A stretch of DNA of 64,000 bases from an uncultured Rhodocyclaceae bacterium (GTDB lineage: Bacteria > Pseudomonadota > Gammaproteobacteria > Burkholderiales > Rhodocyclaceae), in contig CAJQTY010000002.1 of assembly GCA_907163075.1 (NCBI GenBank), positions 620,001-684,000 of the forward strand, read 5' to 3'. Position numbers and translations under genes: made by a program. Position 1 is the stretch's first letter. Every line of letters begins with the position of its first letter. Positions 35,495 to 44,367 of this stretch are shown here, piece after piece. A model generated the notes under the pieces. It saw only the letters and a program-made list of their open reading frames with translations, ran no database searches and was not told the origin of the DNA.

Positions 35495-35947
35495 GGTTAC
35501 ATTCTAATCAGTGCAGGCGGCATCAATCACCAAAACTTGCCTCTTCGATAGAGTCACGTCATGGCTGAAACGACCCGACGGCCGGGGGCTTGCAGGTGGC
35601 AATTCAGTCTAAGGGCTTGAACCCCGGTCAAGTCCAGCGCGATACTACAAATGCTCTCTGTGGACATCGTGTCTGCACAGCCTTCATCGGTGATTTCGGT
35701 CGCCCTGAAGTCCAGCCTTGCTGGCGTCGCAGTCGTCACCTGCCTTGAGTTTTCCCGGCTTCGGTCGGGTCTGGTCATACCCTTGGCCATGAGTTTTGTT
35801 CAGCCACCCGGCTGAATGTTGTGCCACACCGCGCGACCTTAGGGGCAACCGGTAACGAGCAAAGGCCCCGTTCGCAAGAATTGTGGGCCCTCATCCTGTG
35901 CGTGCTTTCAGAGACGCCACCGAGCCGCTCTGCCGATCCCGGTTGAG
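35495..35947. other. Non-coding region ahead of a structured leader
   Basis: No supported gene. It includes the segment at 35723-35745 that is shared with 27474-27497, and leads into the nested hairpin at 35948-35986. It could contain the promoter and untranslated RNA of the following small genes. Confidence 0.45.
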
Positions 35948-36018
35948 CATCCCGAACGGGGAACCTCAAGTTCCCTTCCCGGGATGAGTGTTCCCTTTCA
36001 TTCCTGAAGGAGAACACC
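35948..36018 (+). promoter_or_regulatory. Structured 5' leader, radC-motif-like
   Basis: An outer stem CATCCCG/CGGGATG (35948-35954, 35980-35986) encloses a hairpin GGGAAC/GTTCCC (35958-35963, 35970-35975). GTGTTCCC follows, then AAGGAGAAC directly before the ATG at 36019. The same layout is seen before the genes at 36751, 37426, 38850, 50773 and 54803. Confidence 0.65.
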
Positions 36019-36192
36019 ATGTTCACAATCCCTGTGACCAGAGAATTGTGCCCGGTCGCTGTGTTGCTGGGAGGCTCCGGGCATGCCCGGTCTTCCGTGC
36101 ACACGCCCGCCGTGCCTGCATTGCTAAAGCAACTGCCTGCCGTCTCCAAACGTTCTGGCTGTGCTTCCGAGTCCCATGCGACCGGAGTTTGA
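36019..36192 (+). CDS. Small ORF behind a structured leader
   Basis: A 57-residue frame starting MFTIPVTRELCPVAVLLGGS and ending SESHATGV, with the strong ribosome binding site AAGGAGAAC at the right spacing. The product is not recognisable and has no membrane segment. It ends two bases before the next ATG (36195), which has GGAG within this frame, so the two are likely coupled. It may be a real small protein or a regulatory leader peptide. Confidence 0.5.
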   Translation: MFTIPVTRELCPVAVLLGGSGHARSSVHTPAVPALLKQLPAVSKRSGCASESHATGV

Positions 36193-36194
36193 TC

Positions 36195-36419
36195 ATGTCG
36201 ATCAGTCTCTACCGCAGACGCATTGCCGCTACCGTGATCCAACTGGCCAAGGATGATCCATTCCTGGTCAAGGAGGTGATCGCCCGCTTGCGAGAGTCGG
36301 GCGAGATTGACGTCGACGATCTGGTCTACCTGGACCGGATTGCCGACCGCTGGATCCAGATTGCCGATGAGAACCGCAGGCACGTTGCCTCAGCGCACCC
36401 GCGTCAAGCGTGCGGGTAA
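36195..36419 (+). CDS. Small hypothetical island protein
   Basis: A 74-residue soluble, helical, charged protein (MSISLYRRRIAATVIQLAKD, then LVKEVIARLRESGEIDVDDL). Family unknown. Starts two bases after the previous small frame and has GGAG eight bases upstream. Its 3' end overlaps the minus-strand gene at 36390 tail to tail by 30 bases. Confidence 0.6.
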   Translation: MSISLYRRRIAATVIQLAKDDPFLVKEVIARLRESGEIDVDDLVYLDRIADRWIQIADENRRHVASAHPRQACG

Positions 36420-36620
36420 GCTGATGCCTCGGGCCTTGGCCAGTTCCGTAGCGATCTTCTCCAGCAGATCGGGACGCTCATCGTTCAGCGTGTCGGCCCA
36501 CCGGGTCAATACGTGTTCGATGTCGTCCTGTGTTTGCGCCCCGTCGAAGTCGAGACCGAGTTTTCGGAAATCCTCGATTTCGTCGGGCGTGAACCGTCGC
36601 GTGTCGCCTGCACGAAGCAT
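36390..36620 (-). CDS. Small hypothetical island protein
   Basis: A 76-residue acidic helical protein (RRFTPDEIEDFRKLGLDFDG, then DDIEHVLTRWADTLNDERPD) ending in basic residues. The composition looks like a real protein, and the opposite strand has nothing better over 36420-36620. Ribosome binding site weak. No family assignment. Confidence 0.5.
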   Translation of the reverse strand: MLRAGDTRRFTPDEIEDFRKLGLDFDGAQTQDDIEHVLTRWADTLNDERPDLLEKIATELAKARGISLPARLTRVR

Positions 36621-36679
36621 GGTGTGTGGGCTTTATGGAAGGTGAGCGTTCAGCTTAGCCGCGCCGCCTGTTCTTGCAA

Positions 36680-36750
36680 CCCCATGGGGAGTCCACTGCC
36701 TCCCTGACCGGGGACCGGTGTTCCCTCTATTCGTCTTTGGAGAAAACACC
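36680..36750 (+). promoter_or_regulatory. Structured 5' leader, radC-motif-like
   Basis: An outer CCCC/GGGG pairing (36680-36683, 36710-36713) encloses GGGAG/CTCCC (36687-36691, 36700-36704). ACCGGTGTTCCC follows, then TTTGGAGAAAACACC before the ATG. Same layout as at 35948 and 38780. Confidence 0.6.
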
Positions 36751-37266
36751 ATGTCCATTGAAAAGTCCCATCCTCGCCACCGGCGCTCCGGCATCGAATT
36801 CGAGGAAGAACGTGCCTGGGTCAGTTTCTACCAGCGCGTCAGCCGTGATCCGGCCATCGCCACCGAAGTCATGATCCAGCTCGAGTCCGATTCAGAAATG
36901 AAACGTACCCATCTGGCGCTGTACCTGTGCTGCAAGGAATCCTTGCGCCAGCACAAGATCCGCCAGGTGCGCAACAAGCGCATCGGCCAGTTCGTCCGCT
37001 GGCTGTGCCACAGTCTGTTCGTCCGGCCTTGGCATAGCCTGCAAAAGGGTCTGCGTCACGGCAGCGATATCGCTGTCGAGTGCTTGCCCGAAGCAGTCAA
37101 AGAACCGGCGGTGGCACAGGTTCGCCGCTTGGTCCGGGACGTCGAATTCAGCGCCGCGCGTACGGCATTCGAGCAGCAAACGGGGCAATCGGTAACCGAC
37201 CCGGCACCTGCCTCTGCCAAGACCCAGTCAGTGCCTGGCACTAAAAAGGCACGCGCCACCGCCTGA
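36751..37266 (+). CDS. Hypothetical island protein
   Basis: A 171-residue soluble, basic, helical protein: FEEERAWVSFYQRVSRDPAI, then ALYLCCKESLRQHKIRQVRN. The C-terminal 40 residues are a disordered tail (TDPAPASAKTQSVPGTKKAR). I do not recognise a family. The ATG at 36751 has TTTGGAG upstream and follows a structured leader, which supports this start over an in-frame one at 36718. Confidence 0.65.
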   Translation: MSIEKSHPRHRRSGIEFEEERAWVSFYQRVSRDPAIATEVMIQLESDSEMKRTHLALYLCCKESLRQHKIRQVRNKRIGQFVRWLCHSLFVRPWHSLQKGLRHGSDIAVECLPEAVKEPAVAQVRRLVRDVEFSAARTAFEQQTGQSVTDPAPASAKTQSVPGTKKARATA

Positions 37267-37366
37267 CCCGGACGCATCAGGACGTCAGCACCCCGTCCGG
37301 CGCTCACCCAGCGGGTGGCGCGTGTATGCCACGAGCCGCCCAGACACGCCATGTTTTATCCAACAA

Positions 37367-37425
37367 CCCGTGGGGCTCATACCCTGCGGGCATCGGTGTC
37401 CACGCTATTCAGAAAGGAACCCGAG
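37367..37425 (+). promoter_or_regulatory. Structured 5' leader, radC-motif-like
   Basis: CCCG/CGGG (37367-37370, 37387-37390) encloses a shorter GGG/CCC hairpin. CATCGGTGTCC follows, then AAAGGAACCCGAG before the ATG at 37426. A shorter version of the element at 35948. Confidence 0.55.
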
Positions 37426-38097
37426 ATGAACAAAGTGAGTATCAATGTGGAGCAACAACTCTACGTGATCGACGACGGCGAAGGCTATACCTGCTTTGGC
37501 TTTGCCAACGCCCGTGATCACGCCAACCAGATCGCCCGCGCACTGGGTCGTACCGAGTTGACGTTCACGGACGAGGACTATGCCACCCTCGCCGGTTACG
37601 AAAAGTATGGCCACGCCGTCCATGCCTGGAGCCACTCCCCGCTGACGCGCACGACCTATTTCGAACCCGGTACCGATATCAAGGCCGCCCGGGAGCTCGA
37701 ATCCTGCCGCTCCCACCACCGGAAAGTCCGCCTGATTCTCGGCGATACGAGTTCCGGCGAACCCTGGCTGGAAGAACACGATGTTGTCGGCCGGATCGGC
37801 CGCACGATGGGAGCCCTGAAGGTACCGCTACTGATCGAGCCGGGCGAAGACGGCGGCGGCGCCATCCTGTGCGCCTGCCTGCTAGCCATCGTGGACTGGA
37901 AATCGGGCGACGTCCTGTATCGCCATCCCGCCTACCGGGAAATCGATCTGAGCATCAAGCCTTCGGGCGATACCGAGCGCCCCTGGGATGTTCTGCGGCA
38001 CGAAGAAGTCGTCGCCAGTTTCAGGGATATCGGCCAGGCCGGCGCTTACCTCGCCTTCATGCGCGGAGCGACCATCGAGCCGCGCATTTTTCGGTGA
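37426..38097 (+). CDS. Hypothetical island protein
   Basis: A 223-residue soluble protein. The N-terminus NKVSINVEQQLYVIDDGEGY and CFGFANARDHANQIARALGR look well folded. The middle has FEPGTDIKAARELESCRSHH and GDTSSGEPWLEEHDVVGRIG, and the end reads DIGQAGAYLAFMRGATIEPR. Proteins of this kind are found beside radC on integrative elements, but no function is known to me. Starts at the ATG behind AAAGGAAC. Confidence 0.65.
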   Translation: MNKVSINVEQQLYVIDDGEGYTCFGFANARDHANQIARALGRTELTFTDEDYATLAGYEKYGHAVHAWSHSPLTRTTYFEPGTDIKAARELESCRSHHRKVRLILGDTSSGEPWLEEHDVVGRIGRTMGALKVPLLIEPGEDGGGAILCACLLAIVDWKSGDVLYRHPAYREIDLSIKPSGDTERPWDVLRHEEVVASFRDIGQAGAYLAFMRGATIEPRIFR

Positions 38098-38177
38098 CGT
38101 CGACGACGTGCACCGATGCGGCAAACTCGCCCCGGCAAAAGCGCCGGGGCGAGGCCAAACGCAGAGCACAAGTCATT

Positions 38178-38399
38178 TCAGGCCGCCTTGCGGCACTGGT
38201 CGTGTTCGCAGTCGATAAGCCAGTGCAGAAACTGGGTTTCCCTGGATTTGCCCCAGTAGTGCGCCTTGCAACGGGCAATATAGGCCGCTAGGTCGTCGAG
38301 GCTGCGGATGTCCACCGGTTCGATGTCGGTGATTTTCCAGAAACGCTCGATCTCCCGGCGAGTGAGTCGAATCTGCGAACCGAGGCGGATCATGGTCAT
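38178..38399 (-). CDS. Small hypothetical protein
   Basis: A 73-residue soluble protein MTMIRLGSQIRLTRREIERF with a helical middle (RSLDDLAAYIARCKAHYWGK) and an end rich in Cys and His (LIDCEHDQCRKAA). The open frame extends another 59 codons upstream, but that part has poor composition and I use the internal ATG. The stretch 38400-38779 has no gene I can support except the leader that follows. Confidence 0.5.
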   Translation of the reverse strand: MTMIRLGSQIRLTRREIERFWKITDIEPVDIRSLDDLAAYIARCKAHYWGKSRETQFLHWLIDCEHDQCRKAA

Positions 38400-38779
38400 T
38401 CCAGATGAAGGATTGATCCGCCATCTTGAACAAATTGCACAGGCTTGTCGTGGGTTTTTCGGCGGGGATGCTAAAAATATATCCAGTGCCAATGGGCTGA
38501 CATTCCGCTCACACGGGTGTGCGAGTAGGTTAGTTTTCTCCACCTCGGTACCGGCCACGGCAAGCGACCACCACACCTACACCATCAACGCCATGCGCAA
38601 ACCTACCGTATCTCGCCGGTTTGAACATGGCAATTCCTGCCCCTCCTTGAACCCGCCCGTTCGATAGCGGAAACTGATCGTGCTTGCCTGCATTCCGTTA
38701 TGGAATGCAACCCGGCCCCTGGCCGGCGCCGCAGACGATACCTGCCTCATTTATCGTGCCGACGCGTGTCGGCACTCTC

Positions 38780-38849
38780 ATCCCATGCGGGGACTTCGTC
38801 CCCGTCGGGATCGGCGTTCCCGCTTTTCTTGTTTATAGAGGAGAACGCC
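38780..38849 (+). promoter_or_regulatory. Structured 5' leader of radC, radC-motif-like
   Basis: ATCCC/GGGAT (38780-38784, 38807-38811) encloses GGGGAC/GTCCCC (38789-38794, 38798-38803) with a TTC loop. CGGCGTTCCC follows, then GAGGAGAACGCC before the radC ATG. A conserved RNA called the radC motif is known upstream of radC and other DNA-binding genes of integrative elements, and this copy sits at exactly such a place. Confidence 0.7.
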
Positions 38850-39431
38850 ATGAATCTATCTGCCTTGTCCCGTGCAGAACTGGTCAACGAATTACTCTCG
38901 CCGCTGGGCGGCGCATCGGGTACCAGCCCCTTGCATGTCAGTGAGGCTGTCGCCCCAGTGCACCTGCCCGGTCCGGTCGATACGGTGCTGACGCATCGCC
39001 TGGAGGTGGCCCGCGAACTACTGCTGCGCGATCTGCACGAGCAACTGCGCAGAGGCCCGGTGATGTCCTCGCCGCAGGCATTGCGCGACTGGCTGCGTCT
39101 GTATTGCACGGATCTGGAGCACGAGGTTTTCCTGGTGCTCTATCTGGATGCACAGTATCGCCTGATCGACGCCGAGGAGTTGTTTCGCGGAACGCTGACC
39201 CAGACGTCCGTTTATCCTCGGGAAGTGGTCAAAGGCGCGCTCGCCCACAACGCGGCCGCGCTGGCCATCGCCCACAACCATCCATCGGGTGTAGCCGAGC
39301 CCTCACGGGCCGATGAGCTGTTGACCCAAACGCTGCAGTCGACGTTGAGTCTGGTGGATGTGCGGATCATCGATCATTTTGTCGTCGCCGGCGAACAGAT
39401 CGTTTCATTCGCTGAACGCGGGTTGATGTAG
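38850..39431 (+). CDS. radC: RadC-like JAB-domain protein
   Basis: A 193-residue RadC family protein. The JAMM-type metal motif is HNHPSG with a downstream Asp ([20 protein letters not shown]), and [20 protein letters not shown] and [20 protein letters not shown] are standard. It is shorter than chromosomal RadC (about 220 residues) and has a divergent start without the full helix-hairpin-helix region, as is usual for copies on mobile elements. The biochemical role is unsettled; a DNA repair role claimed early was later withdrawn. It is led by a structured 5' leader. Confidence 0.9.
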   Translation: MNLSALSRAELVNELLSPLGGASGTSPLHVSEAVAPVHLPGPVDTVLTHRLEVARELLLRDLHEQLRRGPVMSSPQALRDWLRLYCTDLEHEVFLVLYLDAQYRLIDAEELFRGTLTQTSVYPREVVKGALAHNAAALAIAHNHPSGVAEPSRADELLTQTLQSTLSLVDVRIIDHFVVAGEQIVSFAERGLM

Positions 39432-39660
39432 CGTCATGCGCCACGTATTTTTCCCTCTAAGTCCGACCTTGAGCGGCCTGCCCACCGCACGGGGTCGGAT
39501 GGGCATGCGCCTCAAGACCATGGTGAGATCCCGTCAAGAATAGGGAACGCCAACATGAAGTACCTTCACCAGAAAATCTAAGCGCACAGGCTGAGTCCCC
39601 GGCCGTGCGCGCGCTCAATTTCTCATCGTTCACCACAATCAAGAAGGTAAAATCCGGGCT

Positions 39661-39978
39661 ATGACACGTTCTGATCTCATCGCCGCCCTCGCCTCCCGCT
39701 TCCCCAATTTAATGGCCAAGGACGCCGACATCGCCGTAAAGGAAATCCTCGATGCCATCGGGCAGGCACTGGTTAACGGTGATCGCGTTGAAATCCGTGG
39801 CTTCGGGAGTTTTAGCCTGAACTTCCGTCCGGCACGTACTGGGCGTAATCCGAAGAGTGGGGAGACCGTTTTGGTGGCGCCAAAACGCGTGCCGCATTTC
39901 AAGGCCGGCAAGGAAATGCGCGAGCGTGTCGAAGCATCGGTCGATGCCACGCCTATGCCGCTCAAACGGACTGCCTGA
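39661..39978 (+). CDS. Integration host factor beta-like nucleoid protein
   Basis: A 105-residue HU/IHF family protein closest to IHF beta: [20 protein letters not shown], then [20 protein letters not shown] and [10 protein letters not shown] with the DNA-intercalating proline in the arm. The C-terminal extension [16 protein letters not shown] is a little longer than usual. Chromosomal ihfB normally lies after rpsA, so this copy is island-borne. A DNA-bending protein would suit recombination, excision or replication of the element. AAGAAGG stands upstream of the ATG. Confidence 0.87.
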   Translation: MTRSDLIAALASRFPNLMAKDADIAVKEILDAIGQALVNGDRVEIRGFGSFSLNFRPARTGRNPKSGETVLVAPKRVPHFKAGKEMRERVEASVDATPMPLKRTA

Positions 39979-39994
39979 TACGCGTTAAGGGCTG

Positions 39995-42502
39995 TTAGCA
40001 CCAATCCTGTTGAGCACCCGTCTTCATGTATGCCGACACCGGCGCTTTTCGCGCCGACTCCACGTAGCCGTCCAGATCGATCACCACATCCGCCAGGGCG
40101 GTCAGTTCCGGCGTCTGCGACACGAAGAATTCTTGCTGGTAACCGCCAAGCCGTAGAACTTCCCGCTTCATCGCCATGAACATGCGTTTTCGCTCCGTAT
40201 CCAGCGGCCCATCGGCCTCATCCGAGAACAGCGTGCCGTAGCGCCGTCCGGTGTGCTGCGCCAGGTACAGCGCCACCGCCCGGATCAGGCATTCGTTGAT
40301 CCACACCCGCTCGCCGCCGCTCATCAGGCCGACGCTCTTGCTTTCACCGGACTCGCCGTCGTGCACCAGGATATTGAAGCCTTCCTTCTGCTCGCCCTTA
40401 CCGGTCTCCACCAGGGTGAGAATCGAGACCGTGAAGCGTGAACCGTAGCAGGCGAGCAATAAATCATTGGTGAGACCGGACAAGGCGGGACCCGCATCGT
40501 CGATCACCAGCGCAATCAGGCCATCATTACTCATGCACTTGGCGAACAGGGTCCAGTTACCCAACTCGGTTTCGACCTTGGCGATGCGGCTGGCCAGCTG
40601 GGCTTGTCGCCCCGCCAGGGCCGCCGCCTGCTGCGCGAGGGCAGCCAGGGTCTCAGCATCCCGTATAGCGGCCAAGTGGGCCTGCTCGGCAGAAATGACC
40701 GACTGTGCCGCCTGTTCCATTTTCGTTTGCGCATCAATCAGCCGTTGGTCATAGTAGGGCGCAGGCAGCGCGGCCAGGGCGTGTTTGAGACGGTCCAGTG
40801 CGGTGCGGTAGTGCTTGGCCTGCTGTTCGTGCTGGCTGGCGATGGCCTGTCGCGCCGCAATGATCTGCCGACGCTCGGCCAATTCCTCCGATGTTTCCCC
40901 GGTCGGCGGACCAACTGCGACCTCTCGTCCCAGCGTAGCCAGCTCCTGTTCGATTCCGGCCAGCCTGCTCCGCGTCCGCATCATTTCACCGGCCTTGGCG
41001 GCGAGCAACGCAAGCCGCGAGGCGCGCGCATCGGCAAGTTCGGCCCGACGTTCAGCCCGAGCCAAGGACTGCGGCGCATCGGACAGTCCCACCTGCTGGC
41101 GGCGTAAGGCGTCCAATTCCTTCAGTGTCACCGCCTTCTCGCCTCCCAAGCGTTTGATCGTCCCCTGGGCGCTGGGAATCAAGACCTTGGCTTCCCGCGC
41201 ATCGCCCAGGAGTTTGCATTGCCCCTGCAGGTCGGTGCCGACACAGGGCACCTCGCCGGTCAGGCCGAAGCGCCGAGCCAGTTCCTCTGCCTGAAGTGCC
41301 GCCTGGCCGGCCTCACGTTCGATCCCGGACAGCTTCTGCTGAATCATTCGCTCTGAAGCCTGGCACTCGGTCAGGTTCTGGGCCTGTTGACGCCACACTC
41401 CCACCAGCGCTGACCTTTGCGTCAAGACTCGCTCGGCCAAGGGCAGGCGGTACTGGGCGTGGTGCACCGCTGGCGCACCGGTTAATAGCGCGAGGCATTG
41501 TCGGAGCTGGGTCTGCAAAACCTGCCGGCGATTGCACTCCTGGGCACGACGCTGAGTAATGCGCTGCTCCAGTCGTTGCAGGCGCTGAGACTCGCCCTGA
41601 TCCTGAGCTTTCAGCGCTTCAACAGACTGGGTTCCGGCCTTGATCACCGCACTGCATTCACCCTGGAGTTGCGTTCGACGTGCTTCGATGCCCTTTGATT
41701 GCTCTCGCTCGGCGCTCAATTGCGCATGTTGATTTCGGGCCGTCTCCTGCGCGGCCTGGGCCAATTGTCGGGCCGCCAGACTCTGCACGACGCGCGCCGG
41801 CGCGCCGTCGAGTTGTTGTTGTTCGCCATCGACGCGCTGCGCTTCCGCCTGCAGCCCGGCCTGTTCCTGCCGAATGGCCGTAAGGCCAGCCTTGAGCAGA
41901 CGCGCCGTCTCGGCCGCCTTCTGGCCTAGTGCCCGGATTTCCTCCTGCCCCAGCAGGTCGGCCAGTAACGTCTTGACCTCGGCATTGCGGTAGGCACTCA
42001 GTTGCCGCTTCCCCTGAGCCGAGAACACCGACGTGAAGAATGTTTCGGCGCTGCCGCAGAGGGCTTCAACGCAGCGGGTGTAAGTGTCCACCTTGCCATC
42101 CGATACCGTGCCGTCCTCCAATAAAACAGGCTGCCATAGGCCATTCGTAGCCAGCTCGAACAGAAACGCTTCGGTCTTGCGCCGGCCATTAACGCGGATC
42201 ACCACCTGCGAGCGATAACGACAACCGTCGTGAGTCCAGATCAGGTCTTTTTCATTCTCGGGCAGGCACACATGATCGTAGTAGGAGAAGCCGCCCGGCC
42301 CCGCCATTGCAGCACGCGAGGGCATCGTGAGATAGGGGTGCATGTTGTCCATCACAGTGCTCTTGCCGCGCCCGTTGGCGCCGGCGATGGCGACAAGTTG
42401 AGCACCGTCCGCCAGTTGCTCGAAATCAAGTGTCAGGACGTCGCGGCCCAAGCCATCGCGGATTCCGCGAAACCCCTTGAGGGTGAGTGAAAGAGGTTGC
42501 AT
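39995..42502 (-). CDS. SbcC/Rad50-like ATPase
   Basis: An 835-residue SMC-type ATPase. Walker A is GANGRGKST near residue 40 and the DNA-gate region FLFELATNGLWQP follows. Long coiled coils occupy about 190-640. The signature motif LMSGGERVWINECLIR and Walker B LFSDEADGPLD lie near the end. The hinge has a cysteine pair as CVGTDLQGQC instead of the CxxC zinc hook of Rad50/SbcC. With the SbcD-like gene at 43123 it would form an ATP-dependent nuclease that trims hairpins and ends. The ATG at 42502 has CGGAG upstream. Unlike chromosomal sbcDC, the two genes are 620 bases apart. Confidence 0.87.
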   Translation of the reverse strand: MQPLSLTLKGFRGIRDGLGRDVLTLDFEQLADGAQLVAIAGANGRGKSTVMDNMHPYLTMPSRAAMAGPGGFSYYDHVCLPENEKDLIWTHDGCRYRSQVVIRVNGRRKTEAFLFELATNGLWQPVLLEDGTVSDGKVDTYTRCVEALCGSAETFFTSVFSAQGKRQLSAYRNAEVKTLLADLLGQEEIRALGQKAAETARLLKAGLTAIRQEQAGLQAEAQRVDGEQQQLDGAPARVVQSLAARQLAQAAQETARNQHAQLSAEREQSKGIEARRTQLQGECSAVIKAGTQSVEALKAQDQGESQRLQRLEQRITQRRAQECNRRQVLQTQLRQCLALLTGAPAVHHAQYRLPLAERVLTQRSALVGVWRQQAQNLTECQASERMIQQKLSGIEREAGQAALQAEELARRFGLTGEVPCVGTDLQGQCKLLGDAREAKVLIPSAQGTIKRLGGEKAVTLKELDALRRQQVGLSDAPQSLARAERRAELADARASRLALLAAKAGEMMRTRSRLAGIEQELATLGREVAVGPPTGETSEELAERRQIIAARQAIASQHEQQAKHYRTALDRLKHALAALPAPYYDQRLIDAQTKMEQAAQSVISAEQAHLAAIRDAETLAALAQQAAALAGRQAQLASRIAKVETELGNWTLFAKCMSNDGLIALVIDDAGPALSGLTNDLLLACYGSRFTVSILTLVETGKGEQKEGFNILVHDGESGESKSVGLMSGGERVWINECLIRAVALYLAQHTGRRYGTLFSDEADGPLDTERKRMFMAMKREVLRLGGYQQEFFVSQTPELTALADVVIDLDGYVESARKAPVSAYMKTGAQQDWC

Positions 42503-43122
42503 GGCGGAACTCCGGCAGAATGACCAGCCCAGTTTCTCGCATGAAAGTGGATCTGCAAGTCCATTCATTTGAGATGAGCCGACCTGGCCCCGAACAGCGG
42601 CGCAGGCTCAGGATTGGCTCCAGGTGGCAACGCAAAGACAGCCATCTCGTGCCTTTCCGTCCGATTGGGAACTTTGGGCAGTCTTGATCCGTGGTGGATA
42701 GCAGAATGTCTTGCTGCCTTGCAACGGGTTGGAGGTCTTCATTCTTCCATTGTGTCGAATGGGTAATGACTCAGTCAGAACCCTATCGGTCTGATGACAT
42801 ACACACTATCAACGGCAGGCTACCCCATTGAGTTGCCGCGCCAACCACGGAAGACCATCAAGTGAATGGGTTCGGGAAATAACATCAAATTGGCATTCCG
42901 GGCTATGAGCTGTCATTCAAGGAGGCCGCTGTTGGCGGCGACGTTAACACGATAGCCGTGCACGTGAAATAAATGAGCAATGGTTCAAAGCGAACATTCG
43001 CGACTAGCGACGACTTGCCAGAACTGACCGGCCGTTTAGGCCGAGATGCTGGAAATTGCTCAGCATTTGAAAGCGTCGGCTGTCTTATTTGCTACTGACG
43101 TCCATTTCTCTGAATTCATCGA
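42503..43122. other. 620-base gap between the sbcD-like and sbcC-like genes
   Basis: No frame here has the look of a protein, and base composition is lower in G+C than that of the flanking genes. Proteins that act together are normally encoded back to back, so this may be the scar of a lost gene, an inserted element without ORF, or a site such as an origin. I see no strong repeat. Confidence 0.45.
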
Positions 43123-44367
43123 TCAGCGAATATCCAGAACGTCCAACTCACGCAACACATGTTCAGCGATGGTTTCAGGCTCTTGGCAGGACACCCGTTG
43201 AAGGCATCCCAGCAAAGGTTCAATGCGTGCCTCGGTCACGTGCGCCCAGACACGTACCTTGTCCGCCAGAGTCGCCAATTGCGATATCCCGGCTGCCCGC
43301 GTACGTACCACCGGCACGATTCGTCCCTCCAACTTGGTTTCCGCCGCTCCTTCCAACAATCGCATGATCGCCGTGCGGTCGACCTCGTGGCGGTCCTCGT
43401 CGGCAACTGTCCAGCGCAAGCGCACGAAAGCTCCGGCGATATCCTGTAGCTCGACGGCCGCACGCAAGCCGTCAAGGTCCGGCTTGCCCTCGAATACGAT
43501 ATCGATGGTTCGGCGTGAAGGTGTCGGCTCCAGCGTGAAGTGTGCCTGATCGGTACCGACCTCCCACAACAGGAATCCCTTCTCGCCCTCTTCGCCGTAG
43601 TGGAAACGGCCAATGGCTCCGGGATAAGCAATGCATTGCCGCCCCGCCGTGTATTCCAGAGACCAGGATTGATGACGATGGATGTGCCCGAGCATGAAAG
43701 CCTGGGCTTCGGCAGCGAACAGAGCGCCAGTGGTAAATTCGTGGTCGAATCCGGCCATCGGCACCCCATGTTCGCTCAAGCAGCCGAACACCGTGCCATG
43801 AGCTACACCGATGGTGGGTACCCCCTGCGAGCGGGCCGCACGGTTGATCGGTGCGTAACCCTGCAGCAAGAGCGACAATTGCTCCCCCACCGTCTGAGCG
43901 GCATCCGTCACGCCCACCGTTGCCGCCACGATAGCCTTGTTCACCGTGGGCACGCAGGAAAGCAAGGCCTGCGTACCGGCCGGCACCGCATCGAAACACC
44001 AGCCCGATGAAGCAATCCATTGCCCTGTGGCCGTGAGGGCGGCCTGCCCGAGGCGATCGGCCACATGCACCGGGTACCGTCCGCCGAGAAGTCGGAAGAT
44101 TGCCAGGGTGCCCGGCGGTTCGTGCGAAAACGTGCCTTGCAGCATCAGCACCGGGCAATGATCGGCCAGTCGCCGCACTTGCGCGAACAGCCGCTCGGCC
44201 GCAGGGGCATGTAGATCCAGAGCATGATCGGTGGCGTCGCCCGACAGCACCGCAGCCCGCACACCCAGCGTGATAGCGCGATCGATGGCAGCACCAAAGC
44301 AGCGATCCGCTTCCGCCAGGGTCTTGGTGCCGTAGTGCAGATCGGAGAACTGCGCGATGCGGATCAT
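43123..44367 (-). CDS. SbcD/Mre11-like metallophosphoesterase
   Basis: A 414-residue calcineurin-type phosphoesterase. Metal-binding motifs: D8 and H10 in QFSDLHYGTK, SGDATDHALD, GVAHGTVFGC and GHIHRHQ. The motif usually written GNHD/E reads here GTFSHE, so the Asn metal ligand is changed. The C-terminal third (VFEGKPDLDGLRAAVELQDI) would contact the SbcC partner. Its ATG overlaps the stop of the upstream RDF-like gene by four bases. A nuclease role with the ATPase at 39995 is inferred from the family. Confidence 0.85.
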   Translation of the reverse strand: MIRIAQFSDLHYGTKTLAEADRCFGAAIDRAITLGVRAAVLSGDATDHALDLHAPAAERLFAQVRRLADHCPVLMLQGTFSHEPPGTLAIFRLLGGRYPVHVADRLGQAALTATGQWIASSGWCFDAVPAGTQALLSCVPTVNKAIVAATVGVTDAAQTVGEQLSLLLQGYAPINRAARSQGVPTIGVAHGTVFGCLSEHGVPMAGFDHEFTTGALFAAEAQAFMLGHIHRHQSWSLEYTAGRQCIAYPGAIGRFHYGEEGEKGFLLWEVGTDQAHFTLEPTPSRRTIDIVFEGKPDLDGLRAAVELQDIAGAFVRLRWTVADEDRHEVDRTAIMRLLEGAAETKLEGRIVPVVRTRAAGISQLATLADKVRVWAHVTEARIEPLLGCLQRVSCQEPETIAEHVLRELDVLDIR

